From positions 1 through 40,004 of the forward strand of contig JAUNCG010000018.1 of the NCBI GenBank assembly GCA_030526715.1: a stretch of 40,004 bases of DNA. Direction: 5' to 3'. Below the pieces are notes generated by a model. That model worked only from the letters and a program-made list of their open reading frames with translations, was not told the DNA's origin and searched no databases. This document shows, piece by piece, positions 8,167-15,768 of this stretch (the first letter of the stretch is position 1; each line of letters opens with the position of its first letter). Made by a program: the position numbers and the translations under genes. The stretch is from Eubacteriales bacterium. GTDB lineage: Bacteria > Bacillota > Clostridia > Lachnospirales > Lachnospiraceae.

Positions 8167-9651
8167 TTATCTAGCCGCCAAACTCATAATCTTTTCCTGA
8201 GTAACCTCTTCATGACTGAAACAGCCTGTCACACGGCCGTCACACATAACATAGATGCGGTCACTCATGTTGAGAATCTCCGGCATTTCCGAGGAAATCA
8301 TGATAATTGACATTCCGCTCTTTGCCAGTTCATTCATTATGGAATAAATCTCTGCCTTTGCCCCGACGTCAACGCCTCGGGTCGGCTCGTCCAGAATCAG
8401 CACCTTAGGGGAAGTAGCAAGCCATCTTCCGATCATAACCTTCTGCTGATTTCCACCGGAAAGATTGCCAATCTGCTGTTCCTGAGAAGGTGTCTTTGTC
8501 GCCATCATATCGATGTACTTCTGCGTAATCTCCTCCTCCTTGCCGGCATTTACAAAAATTCCGTGGATGAAGTCCTTTAATACTTCGATCGTAGAGTTAA
8601 ATCGTACACTCTGTACCTTGTACAGTCCCTCCAGCTTACGATCCTCCGGCACCAGTGCGATACCATATTTCATGGAATCTACCGGAGACTTGATATGTAT
8701 TTCTTTTCCATCCAGATATACGGTTCCGGTACTTCCCTGTGACAGACCGAATACAGCCTTCATGGTCTCGCTTCGTCCGGCGCCGACCAGTCCGGCAAAT
8801 CCGACGATCTCACCCTTATGAACTTCAAAAGAAGCTCCCTTGGCCATCTTGCCGTCCGCAATGTTCTCACATTTCAGTACCGTCTCTGTCTTCTCGTTCA
8901 GGAAATCTCTGGTGTAATAGTTCGTCAGCTCACGACCTACCATCATAGCGATCAGAGCATCCTTGTTCGTCTCCGCCACGACCTCGGTTCCCACATAGGT
9001 ACCGTCTCGCATAACCGTAACACGATCGCAGATCTGCTCCAATTCACTCATCTTATGAGAAATATAGATAATTCCAACTCCTTTGGCAGTCAGAGTACGC
9101 ATGGTTTCAAATAAGAAACTTACTTCTTTATCTGAGATAGAGGAGGTCGGCTCGTCCATTACCAGAATTCTGGAATCATACGAGATCGCTTTGATGATCT
9201 CTACCATCTGCTGCTGTGCTATCGTCAGCTTTCCTACCAGAGTATCCGCCTTGAAATCAAGACCGTACGCATCCAGCAATTCCTGCGTGTCTCTCTCCAT
9301 CTTGTCAAAATTGACAAACTTACCGCCCGGCTCTCTGCCAAGCCAGATATTCTCTGCAACTGTCATATGCGGAACCAGAACCAGCTCCTGATGGATGATC
9401 GCGACACCGTTCTCATGAGAATCATTGACGTTGTTGATCTCAACCTTCTTTCCGTCAATAAAAATCTCCCCCTCCTCAGCGATATAAATTCCGCCAAGTA
9501 CCTTGATCAGAGTAGATTTACCGGCACCATTCTCTCCCAGCAGTGCATGAACTTCTCCGGCACGCAGCTCAAAATCCACGGCCTGCAGCGCTTTAACGCC
9601 CGGGAAGGATTTGTGTATGTTTTTCATTTGAAGCAATACGTGTTCGCTCAT
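8167..9651 (-). CDS. Sugar ABC transporter ATPase, duplicated NBD (MglA/RbsA type)
   Basis: This ATPase of about 494 residues carries two ABC nucleotide-binding domains in one chain, as in MglA, RbsA and XylG. The first has the Walker A GENGAGKST and a degenerate signature (LTIAQQQ). The second has the degenerate Walker A GLVGAGRSE typical of this family and a good signature LSGGNQQK, followed by LILDEPTRGVD. The start was set at the ATG at 9651 (MSEHVLL), which has an AGGTGAG site and begins the first domain properly. The reading frame extends 31 codons upstream without a better start. It powers import through the permease. Its expression is probably lower than that of the binding protein because a hairpin lies between them. 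Confidence 0.93.
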   Translation of the reverse strand: MSEHVLLQMKNIHKSFPGVKALQAVDFELRAGEVHALLGENGAGKSTLIKVLGGIYIAEEGEIFIDGKKVEINNVNDSHENGVAIIHQELVLVPHMTVAENIWLGREPGGKFVNFDKMERDTQELLDAYGLDFKADTLVGKLTIAQQQMVEIIKAISYDSRILVMDEPTSSISDKEVSFLFETMRTLTAKGVGIIYISHKMSELEQICDRVTVMRDGTYVGTEVVAETNKDALIAMMVGRELTNYYTRDFLNEKTETVLKCENIADGKMAKGASFEVHKGEIVGFAGLVGAGRSETMKAVFGLSQGSTGTVYLDGKEIHIKSPVDSMKYGIALVPEDRKLEGLYKVQSVRFNSTIEVLKDFIHGIFVNAGKEEEITQKYIDMMATKTPSQEQQIGNLSGGNQQKVMIGRWLATSPKVLILDEPTRGVDVGAKAEIYSIMNELAKSGMSIIMISSEMPEILNMSDRIYVMCDGRVTGCFSHEEVTQEKIMSLAAR

Positions 9652-9728
9652 AAACTCACCTGCCTGTATATATTCCTTTGCTGCAATAGATTTCACACTC
9701 CGTAAAGCTCTATTGTCATAATAAAAAG

Positions 9729-9759
9729 TGCCTTCTCCCCGCAAGCGGGGAGAATGGCA
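9729..9759 (-). terminator. Terminator or attenuating hairpin between binding-protein and ATPase genes
   Basis: On the minus strand a strong GC-rich hairpin (TTCTCCCCGC paired with GCGGGGAGAA, extended by TGCC/GGCA with one bulged base) is followed by TTTTTATTATG. Such an element after the binding-protein gene normally lets most transcripts stop or be stabilised there. It gives excess binding protein over membrane components, which is known for many ABC operons. Confidence 0.85.
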
Positions 9760-9773
9760 CCGTTACGTTTTGT

Positions 9774-10706
9774 TTACTGCCAGCCGTCTGTGCCGTACTC
9801 GTCTACATTGTCAGCTGTGATCAGGAAGGTCTCAACCGGATATCTATCATCCACTTCTTCGCCATCCAGATACTTGTACATAATATCTACTGCGGTCTCA
9901 GCGATCGTTACCGGAGACTGTGCGCCGGTACCTGCGATCAGGGAATCACCCTTAGCCAGCTCAGCCTTGATGTCCGGAGAACCGTCAACACCGTAGATCA
10001 GGATACCTTCCATGTTCTGTCCCTTAGCTGCTGCAAGTGCGCCAAGAGCTGTCGGATCGTTACCACCGAAGATCGCAACGATATCCGGGTTTGCTGTCAG
10101 AAGATCCTCTGCCAGACCCTGAGCTACCTGAAGGTTACCCTTTGCATCCTGCTGTCCGACAACCTCAAATCCCTTGCCATCGATAGCATCCATGAAGCCG
10201 TTGGTTCTGTCTGTTACAGACTGCATAGTCGGGGAATCCAGAACGATGATCTTACCGCCATCCGGGCATCTCTTAACGAGGTCTTCACCACAAACCTTAC
10301 CAGCGTTGTAGTTATCGGATCCTGCATAAGAAACTTCGTAAGACATATCGGAAATCTCTGTATCAAAACCAACTACCGGAATATTAGCTGCCTTTAACTG
10401 ATCCATTGCCGGCATGATACCTTCTGCATCAACCGGGTTCATGAACATACCGTCAAGGTTCTGAACGATAAGATCCTCTACCATCGGAATCTGCTTTGTA
10501 ACATCATTACCCGGATCCACAGCGATCAGCTCATCGCCCTGCTCCTCAACCAGCTCTCTCATTCTATTCTCGATGGTTACGAAGAACGGGTTGGTTCCAT
10601 CCATACAGGTATAACCAAACTTCTTACCTTCTGCAGATACAGCTGTCGGAACGATTGCAGCTACAGCAGCTGCGCATACAAGTGCGCTGATAACTTTTCT
10701 TTTCAT
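9774..10706 (-). CDS. Galactose/ribose-type sugar-binding protein (MglB/RbsB family)
   Basis: This exported binding protein of about 310 residues feeds the ABC transporter encoded just downstream. It has a Sec signal peptide (residues 1-25, ending AVSA), then a two-lobe Peripla_BP_4 domain with MDGTNPFF, MNPVDAEG, FGGNDPTALGA and VYGVDGSPD. The signal peptide contains one cysteine (in ALVCAAA), but not in a lipobox context followed by the mature domain, so release or non-lipid anchoring is expected. The start at 10706 has AGGGAGG upstream. An upstream ATG at 10760 lacks a good site. The sugar is not deducible; galactose, glucose, ribose or a related aldose fits the family. Confidence 0.92.
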   Translation of the reverse strand: MKRKVISALVCAAAVAAIVPTAVSAEGKKFGYTCMDGTNPFFVTIENRMRELVEEQGDELIAVDPGNDVTKQIPMVEDLIVQNLDGMFMNPVDAEGIMPAMDQLKAANIPVVGFDTEISDMSYEVSYAGSDNYNAGKVCGEDLVKRCPDGGKIIVLDSPTMQSVTDRTNGFMDAIDGKGFEVVGQQDAKGNLQVAQGLAEDLLTANPDIVAIFGGNDPTALGALAAAKGQNMEGILIYGVDGSPDIKAELAKGDSLIAGTGAQSPVTIAETAVDIMYKYLDGEEVDDRYPVETFLITADNVDEYGTDGWQ

Positions 10707-10800
10707 TGTAAAAACCTCCCTATGTTTTTTGTACGTTTTGTTGTAAATGTATCCTATCATTTTCTTATTTTACACACAAATGTACAATGTAATAATTTTT

Positions 10801-10818
10801 ATATGACATTTGTCATAT
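10801..10818. promoter_or_regulatory. Inverted repeat ATATGACA-N2-TGTCATAT, candidate operator upstream of the sugar-binding-protein gene
   Basis: Two perfect 8-bp arms flank a 2-bp centre, about 95 bp before the binding-protein start. NarL-family regulators commonly bind heptamer inverted repeats with 2-bp spacing, so this may be the site of the response regulator encoded at 4092. Two promoters are possible on the minus strand: TTGTAA (10827-10822) with TATAAA (10803-10798), in which case the repeat overlaps the promoter; or a -10 TAAAAT (10772-10767), in which case the repeat is centred near -49. No gene lies in 10707-10881. Confidence 0.45.
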
Positions 10819-10848
10819 ACTTTACAAGCATTATTCACTGTTATCATA

Positions 10849-10875
10849 TAAAAAAATGAGAAGTTTCTCCAATTT
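10849..10875 (-). terminator. Weak terminator after the NusG-II gene
   Basis: On the minus strand a short GAGA/TCTC stem with an AACT loop, flanked by A-rich then T-rich tracts (ATTTTTTTATATG), follows the stop of the NusG-II gene. The stem is weak, but its position and T run suit an intrinsic terminator. Confidence 0.45.
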
Positions 10876-10881
10876 TTGATT

Positions 10882-11268
10882 TTAATTCGTCACTGCATCT
10901 ATTTCTGCCTGCGGAGCATTCTGTATCTCGATGATCAGTTCATTCGGCAGGCAGACAATGCTTTGTCCGTTTTTGCTTATAGGGCGATGATATACACAGA
11001 TCTTATCCGGACAGGAGGCTTCCGTGATTTGAGCCTCCCCATGTTGAATTGTCAATATATTATAACCGCCATTTTCATATTTCAACATTTCTTCTCTATC
11101 TCTGTTCAGCGGATAGCGACCGATTTCTACTCCCTCTGCTATGACCACTGCAATACCTTTTTCAGTTGTCTGATTCTGATAAATTGTCACGGCTGCATAA
11201 CTCACCGCAGAAAGCAGCAGAAGAAGCAGTGCAAAAACGAGTGTTCTCTTTTTCATCACTTTTTCCAT
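10882..11268 (-). CDS. NusG domain II-containing exported/membrane protein
   Basis: This 128-residue protein has an N-terminal hydrophobic anchor or signal (about residues 9-27) and a domain resembling NusG domain II (PF07009), with the conserved cysteine pattern CPDKIC (C86, C91) and a third cysteine (C106, in SIVCLPN). Genes of this family often sit next to ApbE-type flavin transferases and Rnf-like or FMN-binding proteins. The molecular role is unknown. It begins 3 bp after the ApbE stop codon, and its GGAGGG site lies in the last ApbE codons, so the two are co-translated. The start at 11268 is favoured by that site. The outside-facing cysteines suggest a redox or metal function, but that is inference. 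Confidence 0.83.
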   Translation of the reverse strand: MEKVMKKRTLVFALLLLLLSAVSYAAVTIYQNQTTEKGIAVVIAEGVEIGRYPLNRDREEMLKYENGGYNILTIQHGEAQITEASCPDKICVYHRPISKNGQSIVCLPNELIIEIQNAPQAEIDAVTN

Positions 11269-11271
11269 ATA

Positions 11272-12348
11272 TTATCCCTCCAAATATCCGGAAAATCCGT
11301 CTGTATAAATCTTGCTTCCATCGCTTAATACCCACATGGCCTCCACATCCTGCAATTTTTCCACATAGACCCGTCCTTCTTCCACAGGCATATTGTATAC
11401 TGCCGTGGACAACGCGTCTGCCTTACCGGAATCTGCGGTAATGATGGAAACGGAGGCACAGTAAGACGCCGGCATCAGAGTATCCGGATCGATGATATGA
11501 CAGTAACGCACCCCGTCTACCTCATAGTATCTCTGATAGTCTCCGCTGGTGACCACACAGGCATCCGCAAGCTTTACACGCTCTGCATATGGCTCGTCGC
11601 TGTCCATATCCGGATTCTGTATGCCAAGCACCCAGTTGGTATCATCAATGCGCTGAGCGTTGGCGCTGATATTGCCGCCCACGCTCAGCAAAAGCCGATC
11701 CATCCCAAGTTCCTTTGCATATTCGGCAACCTTCTGAACCGCATAGCCCTTGCCGATGCCTCCCACGTCCAAAGACATTTCGGGATCCTCCAGATAGACC
11801 GTGGAATGTTCCCGATCTATGATCACCTTCTCTATGTCTGTATGCGAAGCAGCCTCCTCAAGCGCTTCCATAGATGGAAGAGCCGCATTCTTTGGATCGT
11901 CTATCCCCTGCTCTCTGTATTCATGCCAAATGCCAAGTACACTTCCCATGGCGATGTTCACCTGTCCCCCGGTGTACGCATACATCTCTTTTCCCATCTC
12001 CAGTAAATCCAGAATCTCTGCATCTACCTTCACCGGCATGATTCCCGCCTGCTCATTGATCGTGCGGATATTGGCAGCTCCTTCATAGCTGTTGTAAATA
12101 TCATAAAGCTCATGGTATCTTGTCAGTTCTTTTTTTACAAGCTCTGCCTGAGCGCTGAATTCTTCTTCATTCTTTGCATACCCTATCATATCCGTTTTCG
12201 TATCGAACACGTTCAGAAAGCTGGCGGTATAGCGGGTCAACTCCGTCTCCTGATTCTTTTTCTGTCCGCAGGCTGTCATACAGACGCCAAGGACTACGAG
12301 ACCTGTGCAAATTTTTATATATTTAACTACTTCTTTTTTCCTATTCAC
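11272..12348 (-). CDS. apbE: FAD:protein FMN transferase (ApbE family lipoprotein)
   Basis: This protein of about 358 residues belongs to the ApbE family, which attaches FMN from FAD to a threonine of exported flavoproteins. Family features are SLDVGGIGKGYAVQKV, the YCHIIDP block and the late TADSGKADALSTAVYN segment. It starts with a basic region and a hydrophobic stretch ending in a lipobox-like MTAC, so it should be a lipoprotein on the outer face of the membrane. I chose the GTG at 12348. An ATG at 12390 has a GGAGGG before it, but that stretch is the stem of a terminator, so I think it is misleading. The gene lies between a secreted two-domain protein, its possible substrate, and a NusG-II gene. 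Confidence 0.88.
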   Translation of the reverse strand: MNRKKEVVKYIKICTGLVVLGVCMTACGQKKNQETELTRYTASFLNVFDTKTDMIGYAKNEEEFSAQAELVKKELTRYHELYDIYNSYEGAANIRTINEQAGIMPVKVDAEILDLLEMGKEMYAYTGGQVNIAMGSVLGIWHEYREQGIDDPKNAALPSMEALEEAASHTDIEKVIIDREHSTVYLEDPEMSLDVGGIGKGYAVQKVAEYAKELGMDRLLLSVGGNISANAQRIDDTNWVLGIQNPDMDSDEPYAERVKLADACVVTSGDYQRYYEVDGVRYCHIIDPDTLMPASYCASVSIITADSGKADALSTAVYNMPVEEGRVYVEKLQDVEAMWVLSDGSKIYTDGFSGYLEG

Positions 12349-12373
12349 TGTAAAGCTTACTCCCGATTGTGAT

Positions 12374-12403
12374 AAAAGGAGGGCATGCATGACACAGCCC
12401 TCC
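12374..12403 (-). terminator. Intrinsic terminator between the two-domain protein gene and apbE
   Basis: On the minus strand GGAGGGC (12403-12397) pairs with GCCCTCC (12384-12378) across a 12-nt loop and is followed by TTTTATC. It lies 55 bp after the upstream gene. No clear promoter follows it, so apbE is probably expressed by partial read-through. Confidence 0.78.
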
Positions 12404-12458
12404 CTGATTTTCTTCTATTCCATATATTCGAAGCATGAGACTTCTCTGATTTGATGAA

Positions 12459-13463
12459 TTATCTTGCGTTCTCTACAGCCTCTGCTACAAGAGCATTAAA
12501 TCCGTTGATGTGGATCGTTACGGATGCAGCCAGATCCTCCTCTGCCGGACGACCTTCTTCTACTGCGATACCCTCTACCTCTTCTGCGGTCTTACCCACG
12601 ATATAATCGGTATATGCCTTTGCCTGCTCATACCACTCTTTACCGATCTTGGAAGCTGCGATCATGCCATAGGCATCCTTCAGCTCCTGCTTGCTCTGCT
12701 GCTCTGCCTCAAGATCCGTAGTGATCACGCCTGCTGCATCAAAGCCTACTCTCGCCTGTACTGCATCCAGAGCCGCACTGGTGATCACGCCGTCAGCATC
12801 TACGGTTACAGCCACGACGGTATCATATGCTTCTGTCAGACCATCCTTCTCCTCTGTCGCATCTGCAGAATTTGCCACGGAAATATCTACGCCGATACCG
12901 AGCTTATCCTCTGCATCTGCACCGAGATCCTCTGCATTCTCCACAGCCTTGATCACCATGGCCTGCAGCGGAGCTACATGAATGGAACAGGATGCAGCCA
13001 GATCAACATCCCCTGCGCGTCCATCATCGGTCACTGCCAGTCCTGCTACCTCCTCTGCGGTCTTACCGATGCAGTACTCTGCAAATGCATTGGCCTGCTC
13101 ATACCATTCCTTCTCAATCTGAGAAGCTGCTTTCATGCCATATTCTTCCTTCAGCTCCTGCTTAGACTTATATTCAGCCTCTAAGTCAGCGGTTACCTTA
13201 CCCTCGGCATCAAATTTGATCTTTGTCTGTGCAATATCGATCACGCAATTCACGATCTTACCCTCAGAATCTACTGTAACTGCCGCGATAGATACATTGG
13301 AAGCACCAACACCCTCTTTATCCTCAGCTGCATCTGTGGAATCAGATACATCCGTGATCAGTGCAAGTCCGGTCTTTACCGCCTCTTCAGCGCCCGCATT
13401 TACCGCAAAAGCAGATACTGCTGTGGCAGCCGCAAACAGTGTTGCTACTAATTTTCTCTTCAT
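12459..13463 (-). CDS. Secreted protein with two tandem FMN_bind-like repeats, function unknown
   Basis: This 334-residue acidic exported protein has a Sec signal peptide (1-25, ending NAGA) and two copies of one domain, about residues 30-177 and 187-333, offset by 156-157 residues. The repeats share KTAEEV, SKQELK, EYGM/AYGM and KEWYEQA. Each ends with DLAASCSIH (154-162) or DLAASVTIH (310-318) followed by a hydrophobic helix. That end resembles the C-terminal part of FMN-binding domains, where a D-x-x-SGAT motif carries covalent FMN; here the motif is altered, with S160 or T316 at the flavin position. The adjacent apbE gene supports a flavoprotein role, but this is unproven. The start at 13463 has AGGAGGACATT upstream. 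Confidence 0.75.
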   Translation of the reverse strand: MKRKLVATLFAAATAVSAFAVNAGAEEAVKTGLALITDVSDSTDAAEDKEGVGASNVSIAAVTVDSEGKIVNCVIDIAQTKIKFDAEGKVTADLEAEYKSKQELKEEYGMKAASQIEKEWYEQANAFAEYCIGKTAEEVAGLAVTDDGRAGDVDLAASCSIHVAPLQAMVIKAVENAEDLGADAEDKLGIGVDISVANSADATEEKDGLTEAYDTVVAVTVDADGVITSAALDAVQARVGFDAAGVITTDLEAEQQSKQELKDAYGMIAASKIGKEWYEQAKAYTDYIVGKTAEEVEGIAVEEGRPAEEDLAASVTIHINGFNALVAEAVENAR

Positions 13464-13541
13464 AATGTCCTCCTCGTCTACCTCTTCTATGGTTTTAGTT
13501 GTATTTATAATGCAAATACCATATCGGGGTATTGCCGATGG

Positions 13542-13570
13542 AGTATAACATACATCTTCCTTACTGGCAA
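13542..13570 (-). promoter_or_regulatory. SigA-type promoter of the two-domain protein gene
   Basis: On the minus strand, -35 TTGCCA (13570-13565) and -10 TATACT (13547-13542) are separated by 17 bp. The transcript leader then carries an inverted repeat (GCAATACC with GGTATTTGC, about 13512-13535, one bulge) before the ribosome site. The promoter supports the start at 13463 rather than the longer reading frame beginning at 13574. Confidence 0.8.
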
Positions 13571-13623
13571 CCACTAATTTTTACATTTGATATTTTTTTA
13601 ACATTTTTTGATTTGTTTAGAAA

Positions 13624-14382
13624 TCAAACTAATTGTTCCTGATTCTGAGGCTTGCTGACTTTGCCCTTAAATCTGTTATATATATAGGCATTTGCCTCTT
13701 TTTCTTCTATATCCGGAAGCTCTGCAAGCGTCACCGGCTGCTTATATTTTCTCTCCAGTGCCTTCCGGATCAGATAATCTGCGATCTGCGGATTCTTCGG
13801 AAGCAGCGGACCGTGTAGATAGGTACCGATCACGTTCTTATAGACGACACCTTCATAACCGCTTACGCTGTCATTGCCGCTGCCATAGATGACTTTGCCA
13901 AGCGGCTTGTTATTCTTGATATTTGTACGTCCGCCATGATTCTCAAATCCGACGATCGGCATGGAAAACAGATCGCTCTCCAGCACAATATTGTCGATCA
14001 GACGAAAATCCTTTCCCTGCTCCGTATCCAGATCTACGATTCCCAAGCCTTCGATTCTACCCTCAGGCGTCTGATAATAATTTCCCAGAAGCTGATATCC
14101 TCCGCAGACTGCGATGACAACCCCGTCATCTTCTACATAAGCACGAAATTCATCTTCTATTTCCATCAGGCGATCACCAACGATCATCTGTTCACGATCA
14201 GAGCCTCCTCCGAGCAGTACAATATCCAGTTTTGAAAAATCAATGCTATCCCCAAGCTCATATTGAATGACCCTTGCACCAATACCGCGCCATTCACATC
14301 TTTTTTTCATACATTGAATGTTGCCGCGATCACCGTATAGATTCAGGAGATCCGGATACAGATGTCCTATTGTAAGTTCCAT
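13624..14382 (-). CDS. gatD: Lipid II isoglutaminyl synthase, glutamine amidotransferase subunit GatD
   Basis: This 252-residue class I glutamine amidotransferase releases ammonia from glutamine for MurT, which amidates the second residue (D-isoglutamate) of lipid II. The nucleophile is C93 in VAVCGGYQLLG, and the catalytic histidine is H190 in GTYLHGPLLPKNP. Other family marks are GHLYPDLLNLYGDRGN at the start and LLGGGSDREQ. It follows murT by 51 bp and has a GGAAAGGTGG site. Length fits the family. A hairpin overlaps the stop codon but lacks a T tract. Amidated lipid II is common in Gram-positive bacteria and affects cross-linking. Confidence 0.92.
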   Translation of the reverse strand: MELTIGHLYPDLLNLYGDRGNIQCMKKRCEWRGIGARVIQYELGDSIDFSKLDIVLLGGGSDREQMIVGDRLMEIEDEFRAYVEDDGVVIAVCGGYQLLGNYYQTPEGRIEGLGIVDLDTEQGKDFRLIDNIVLESDLFSMPIVGFENHGGRTNIKNNKPLGKVIYGSGNDSVSGYEGVVYKNVIGTYLHGPLLPKNPQIADYLIRKALERKYKQPVTLAELPDIEEKEANAYIYNRFKGKVSKPQNQEQLV

Positions 14383-14433
14383 ATTGCCACCTTTCCTCTT
14401 CTTTAGACTCCCTGTCTCATACGCTGTGCTCTG

Positions 14434-15768
14434 TCAGTTCTCGTTCTCCATCTTCTTGAGAATATTGTGTGTCGAATACAGTCCTGTATAGTTTACCAGC
14501 ACGTACAGATTGCCGCATCCACATGCGATGCTCTCACGGATGGCTTTTTCCACATCCGGCTCCACTTTTGATGTGATATCCACATATTTCAGACGCAGAC
14601 GCATATCCTGACAGCGAATTCCGCTGACCGTGATAGAGCTTACGTTGGCATCCGCCAGACGGTCAAAGTCTACATCCCACAGCCACGAAACGTCTGTTCC
14701 GTCCTGATCATTGTCATTGATCAGAATGATCAGATCTTTTTTCTTCTCGTCCTCCATCACTGCGGAAATATTCTGATTGAATCCCGCCGGATTTTTAGCC
14801 AGATTCAAAATGATCTCCGTCCCCTTGATGGAGAAATGTTCGTTTCTTCCGTTTTCCGGATTATATTTCTTCAACACATCCGTAAAATTGGCAATTTCCA
14901 GACCACCCTCACGAGCTGCCGCATAGCAGGCCAAAATATTGTAGACATTATAAAAACCGCGGTAATTCGCTGCAATATGTCTTGTGCCTACGTCAAAGGA
15001 CAGTTGGTTTTGGGTCTGAATGTTCGTCGCATTATATTTGATTTCCGGCCGCTTAAAATCGCAGTGGCTGCAATAATAATCACCCAACTGACTGAAATGG
15101 TAAAAATGATATTCCATCTTTGCTCCGCATTTTTTGCAGAACCTTCCCTCTTTGATCTCGTTGATGGACTCTTCAAATACCTTATCTCCGATGCCGTAGG
15201 TGACGTAGGGATTGCCGCTCTCCATGGCTACATAGGTGGATAGTGCATCGTCCGCATTCACAATAATCTTCATCTGCGGCGCCATCCGCATGGCCTCCAT
15301 CATCAAATTCATGGTAATATCGATCTCTCCGTAGCGATCCAGCTGATCTCTGAACAGATTCGTCAATACCATATAATCCGGCTGAAAATGTGGGAAAATG
15401 CGCAGCGCCGATGCCTCGTCAACCTCGATGCACGCATAATCCGCATCCAGCCTTCCGTTATTCTTTGCACTTAACACAAAGGCTGCCACACAGCCATTGA
15501 GCATATTCGAACCGGTGTGATTACAGATGACCTTTTTTCCCTGTGCCTCTAACGTGGAGCATAGGAGATTATTCGTCGTCGTCTTACCATTGGTACCGCA
15601 GACAACATAAATTTTCTCACGCACCTCATCCGCCAGCTCCGTAAGAATCGCAGGATCCATGGACAGCGCGATCTTGCCTGCCCACGTGACACCCTGTTTT
15701 CCCATCATTTTACATATTTTTGCAACGATTTTAGCTGTCCAGACTGCCGCCATCCTGCGTAGTTTCAT
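14434..15768 (-). CDS. murT: Lipid II isoglutaminyl synthase, Mur ligase subunit MurT
   Basis: This 444-residue cytoplasmic ligase is the ATP-dependent partner of GatD. It has the Mur ligase P-loop GTNGKTTT (58-65), the central domain with a four-cysteine zinc ribbon (C211/C214 and C233/C236) characteristic of MurT, and a C-terminal DUF1727 domain with [22 protein letters not shown]. The start at 15768 has a strong AGGAGG site that lies within the last codons of gyrA. The first 38 bp overlap gyrA in another frame, so MurT translation depends on gyrA mRNA and perhaps on its translation. The pair MurT-GatD is standard, but placement directly behind gyrA links wall modification to the dnaA-gyrase operon. 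Confidence 0.93.
   Translation of the reverse strand: MKLRRMAAVWTAKIVAKICKMMGKQGVTWAGKIALSMDPAILTELADEVREKIYVVCGTNGKTTTNNLLCSTLEAQGKKVICNHTGSNMLNGCVAAFVLSAKNNGRLDADYACIEVDEASALRIFPHFQPDYMVLTNLFRDQLDRYGEIDITMNLMMEAMRMAPQMKIIVNADDALSTYVAMESGNPYVTYGIGDKVFEESINEIKEGRFCKKCGAKMEYHFYHFSQLGDYYCSHCDFKRPEIKYNATNIQTQNQLSFDVGTRHIAANYRGFYNVYNILACYAAAREGGLEIANFTDVLKKYNPENGRNEHFSIKGTEIILNLAKNPAGFNQNISAVMEDEKKKDLIILINDNDQDGTDVSWLWDVDFDRLADANVSSITVSGIRCQDMRLRLKYVDITSKVEPDVEKAIRESIACGCGNLYVLVNYTGLYSTHNILKKMENEN

Noticed and set aside
12510..13184. 224-codon plus-strand frame antisense to the two-domain protein gene
   Set aside because: Its length follows from the repetitive, alanine- and glutamate-rich coding strand opposite. 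It is cysteine-rich with no family resemblance.
13607..13628. TTTGATTT/AAATCAAA hairpin at the gatD stop codon
   Set aside because: The stem is AT-only and no T tract follows on either strand, so I do not call it a terminator.
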